From assembly GCA_013151875.1 (NCBI GenBank), contig JAADHL010000151.1:1-7123 (forward strand): a stretch of 7,123 nucleotides of DNA, written 5' to 3'. Positions 5,039-7,123 of the stretch are shown here, piece after piece. A program made the translations under genes and the position numbers. The stretch comes from Deltaproteobacteria bacterium (lineage in GTDB: Bacteria > Myxococcota_A > UBA9042 > DTJE01). A model generated the notes under the pieces. It worked only from the letters and a program-made list of their open reading frames with translations, was not told the DNA's origin and did not search any database. Positions within the stretch are counted from its first letter, which is position 1. Every line of letters starts with the position of its first letter.

Positions 5039-7123
5039 GCATTATGGGCAAGCAGATCACCACGACGATAGCGGGCATGTATCCCATAAAGTGCGTGCCC
5101 CAGAACATAGAGTGGAAGTATTTCCAGATCCATGGCGTCACCGTCACCGTAACGCCCGCGGACCCGGTTGCCTTGACCCTCAAGGTGGTGCCTGACAAGG
5201 AGTTCTATGGCAAGGGCGCCAGCATCACGGTCACGGCGACCGCGGTTGACGAGTACGACAACCTGGTGCCGGACGCGGTGGTGGGGGTGCCCGCGATCGA
5301 GCCGCCGGTAGGCATCAAGCCGGTGGAGGCGAATCCCACCAAGCAGTTCCTCCTGAAAGAGGAGGGCGTCTACCTGATGACGTTCCGCCTGCTTGCGTTT
5401 CCCCAGATCTCGGCCGACATAACGATCAAGGTCGAGGGCAGCGGACCTCTGCTTACCATCATCTACCCGCCGCGCGGGTCCACCATCGCCGGCAAGCCGT
5501 CGGTAACGGTCATGGGCTACGTGAACGACGACATAACCGGGATAAAGTCGTTCACCATCAACGGTCAGCCCGTGACCGGCGTCAAGCCCGACGGGTCGTT
5601 TACGTTCCTGATCAACCCGGTCCAGGGCATGAACCTCATTCGCGCCGAAGTCGAAAACGGCGCGGGCATGAAGTTCAGCACGATTCAGTCGTACTATTTC
5701 TCGTTCGTGTACTATCCCGTGAACGCCCTGAATCCCGAAGACGGCATGGTGCACAACAGCCTGCGGGCCTTCGTCAGCGACGAGTTCTTCGACGACGGGG
5801 ATCATGATCCCACCCACCCGGACGACCTGGCCACGATCATCGAATCCTTTGTCGCGGGGTTGAACATCAACACCCTCATCCCGAATCCAGTGGCCGAATC
5901 AGGTCCCTACAAGGTCTACATAAACAATGTCCACTTCGGAAAACCGACGGTTCATATCAACCTGTACGACGGGGGCATGGCGTTCAGCATTATTATCCCC
6001 AACCTGGGTCTCGACGTGCAGTTAAAGGGCAGTTGCAAATTCCTGTTCATCGACTTCTGCCCGGACTTCTCTGGCGACGTGGGCGTGGATTCGATCCTGG
6101 TCCAGGCGAACGTCGACGTGTGGACCGGCACGGACAAGAAGGTCCACGCGCTCATGGACCAGGTCCAGGTAGATCTCAACAACATCAACGTGCACATCAA
6201 CGGCATCCTGGGCTGGCTGTTCGGCTGGCTGGTGGACGTGATGGTGGACCAGTTCGCGGGGTCCATCGAAAAGGCGTTCGAGCAACAGATGGGCGACCTG
6301 GTCAACCAGACGGTGGAGGACCTGTTCGCCAAGTTCGAGTTGAATCAGACCGTCGAGATCCCGCCGCTGCTGGGCAACGATCCCACCAGCATAAGCATCC
6401 TGACACGGCCCCAGGACGTAACGATCAAGTCAGACGGTGCGCGGATCGGCATGGAAGGAACACTGTATGCCCCCCAGGGCGTGACCCACGACGTGCTGGG
6501 GTCGATCTCGCGGGCCAACTGCCTGTCGATGACGCCCCCGACATTCAATCTGCCCTACCAGTCCGAGATCGAGTTCGGGATCTTCGACGACCTGCTCAAC
6601 CAGGGCCTGTATTCGATCTGGTGGGCCGGCACGCTCAACGCCAAGATCACCTCCGAGGACCTTGCGACCGTTGACCTGTCCCAGTACGGGGTCAGCGACC
6701 TGAACGTGGACCTGGATTTCTATCTGCCGCCGATCCTGACGGACTGCACCGAGGACGGCAATCTGCAGGTCCAGGTGGGCGACCTGTATGTGGACGCGGA
6801 CCTGAAGTTCAATGGGATCCCCCTGAAGATGGGCGCGTTCGTGCAGGCGGCGCTGTCGGTCAAGCTGGAGGCGGTGCCCAACGACAGCGGCGGCAATGAC
6901 GTGGCGATCACGATCCTGGACCTGGACGTGTTCGAACTGGAGATCGTCAGCGTCAACGAGGAATTCGCCGGGTCCGAGGACGCCCTGCAATCCCTGGTCA
7001 AGGACCTGCTGCTGCCGCCCCTGCTGGACAAGCTCATTGGCACCCAGCTTGCGGCATTCCCCATTCCGACCATTGACCTGGCGACACTGATGCCCGACAT
7101 GCCCGTGGGCGTTGAACTGAAGT
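5035..7123 (+). CDS. C-terminal part of the Ig-like/TULIP lipoprotein: Ig-like domains plus BPI/LBP-type lipid-binding double barrel (3' truncated by window)
   Basis: The frame is open from 4708 to the last base. The ATG at 5035 overlaps the preceding stop (ATGA), which a gene caller would take as a start, but it has no Shine-Dalgarno and opens inside an Ig-like domain whose first half ('HVECSVTDYFDNPV', 4957-4998) lies upstream in the same frame. Domain order: rest of Ig-like 3; Ig-like 4 (5161-5445, 'ASITVTATAVDEYDNLVPDA'); Ig-like 5 (5446-5700, 'LLTIIYPPRGSTIAGKPSVT'); an acidic linker 'DDGDHDPTHPDD' near 5790-5826; then two TULIP-like halves. Half 1 (about 5860-6480) has beta-rich blocks, the long amphipathic helix 'ILGWLFGWLVDVMVDQFAG' (from about 6205) and 'TVEIPPLL'. 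Half 2 (about 6490 on) has 'FGIFDDLLNQGLYSIWWAG', like the 'lSdyffNsa...aG' signature of BPI/LBP/PLTP, and the closing 'LLPPLLDKLIGTQLAAFPIP', like their 'P.lN..L..G.pLP'. These eukaryotic proteins bind lipid or lipopolysaccharide in a tubular groove. Lipid binding here is inference. Confidence 0.75.
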   Translation, partial: MSIMGKQITTTIAGMYPIKCVPQNIEWKYFQIHGVTVTVTPADPVALTLKVVPDKEFYGKGASITVTATAVDEYDNLVPDAVVGVPAIEPPVGIKPVEANPTKQFLLKEEGVYLMTFRLLAFPQISADITIKVEGSGPLLTIIYPPRGSTIAGKPSVTVMGYVNDDITGIKSFTINGQPVTGVKPDGSFTFLINPVQGMNLIRAEVENGAGMKFSTIQSYYFSFVYYPVNALNPEDGMVHNSLRAFVSDEFFDDGDHDPTHPDDLATIIESFVAGLNINTLIPNPVAESGPYKVYINNVHFGKPTVHINLYDGGMAFSIIIPNLGLDVQLKGSCKFLFIDFCPDFSGDVGVDSILVQANVDVWTGTDKKVHALMDQVQVDLNNINVHINGILGWLFGWLVDVMVDQFAGSIEKAFEQQMGDLVNQTVEDLFAKFELNQTVEIPPLLGNDPTSISILTRPQDVTIKSDGARIGMEGTLYAPQGVTHDVLGSISRANCLSMTPPTFNLPYQSEIEFGIFDDLLNQGLYSIWWAGTLNAKITSEDLATVDLSQYGVSDLNVDLDFYLPPILTDCTEDGNLQVQVGDLYVDADLKFNGIPLKMGAFVQAALSVKLEAVPNDSGGNDVAITILDLDVFELEIVSVNEEFAGSEDALQSLVKDLLLPPLLDKLIGTQLAAFPIPTIDLATLMPDMPVGVELK

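Noticed and set aside
4999..5817. - strand reading frame of 272 codons opposite the Ig-like region
   Set aside because: The protein is rich in R/H/V/D with no domain or signal. The + strand frame gives coherent Ig-like domains over the same bases.
6033..6674. + strand 213-codon frame overlapping the TULIP region
   Set aside because: It is rich in R/G/P/Q in the manner of out-of-frame high-GC sequence; the open frame beginning upstream of 5035 encodes the recognisable lipid-binding domain.

Overview
The window is about 60% GC and reads as chromosome from a Gram-negative, deltaproteobacterial-type organism (Myxococcota/Bradymonadota/Desulfobacterota-like). This rests on outer-membrane and lipoprotein genes and on the 'CGxDGCGGxCGxC' cysteine repeats, which are common in secreted proteins of such lineages. 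The taxonomic call is inference. No RNA genes, IS elements, CRISPR arrays or origins are visible.

Left block (1-2796, + strand): the 3' end of an FAD/NAD-dependent, phytoene-desaturase-like oxidoreductase overlaps by 1 nt the start of a TolC-family outer-membrane factor. A MlaC-family periplasmic phospholipid-binding protein follows after 48 nt. Spacing and strand suggest one operon for transporting a lipid or other hydrophobic molecule across the envelope. The inner-membrane parts (permease, ATPase, Mce/MlaD or periplasmic adaptor) are not in view and may lie upstream.

Middle (2915-4027, - strand): a 370-residue cysteine-rich predicted lipoprotein, convergent with the MlaC gene. It has 44 cysteines after the lipidation site, arranged as two module types in the order A-A-A-B-A-B. 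Its signal peptide contains a four-copy in-frame 15-bp tandem repeat.

Right block (4133 to the window end, + strand): divergent from the Cys-rich gene across a 105-nt promoter region. It encodes a large lipoprotein of about 1000 residues with roughly five Ig-like domains followed by what I read as a complete two-barrel BPI/LBP/CETP-type TULIP lipid-binding module. The frame breaks near 4957-4966, inside the third Ig-like domain. Sequence coding on both sides is clean, so the break is a recent mutation or a sequence/assembly error. The downstream frame is open to the last base (more than 700 codons).

The best candidate for something new is this surface-type lipoprotein that joins bacterial Ig-like repeats to an animal-like BPI fold. 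It sits next to a divergent Cys-rich lipoprotein and near a TolC/MlaC lipid-transport operon.
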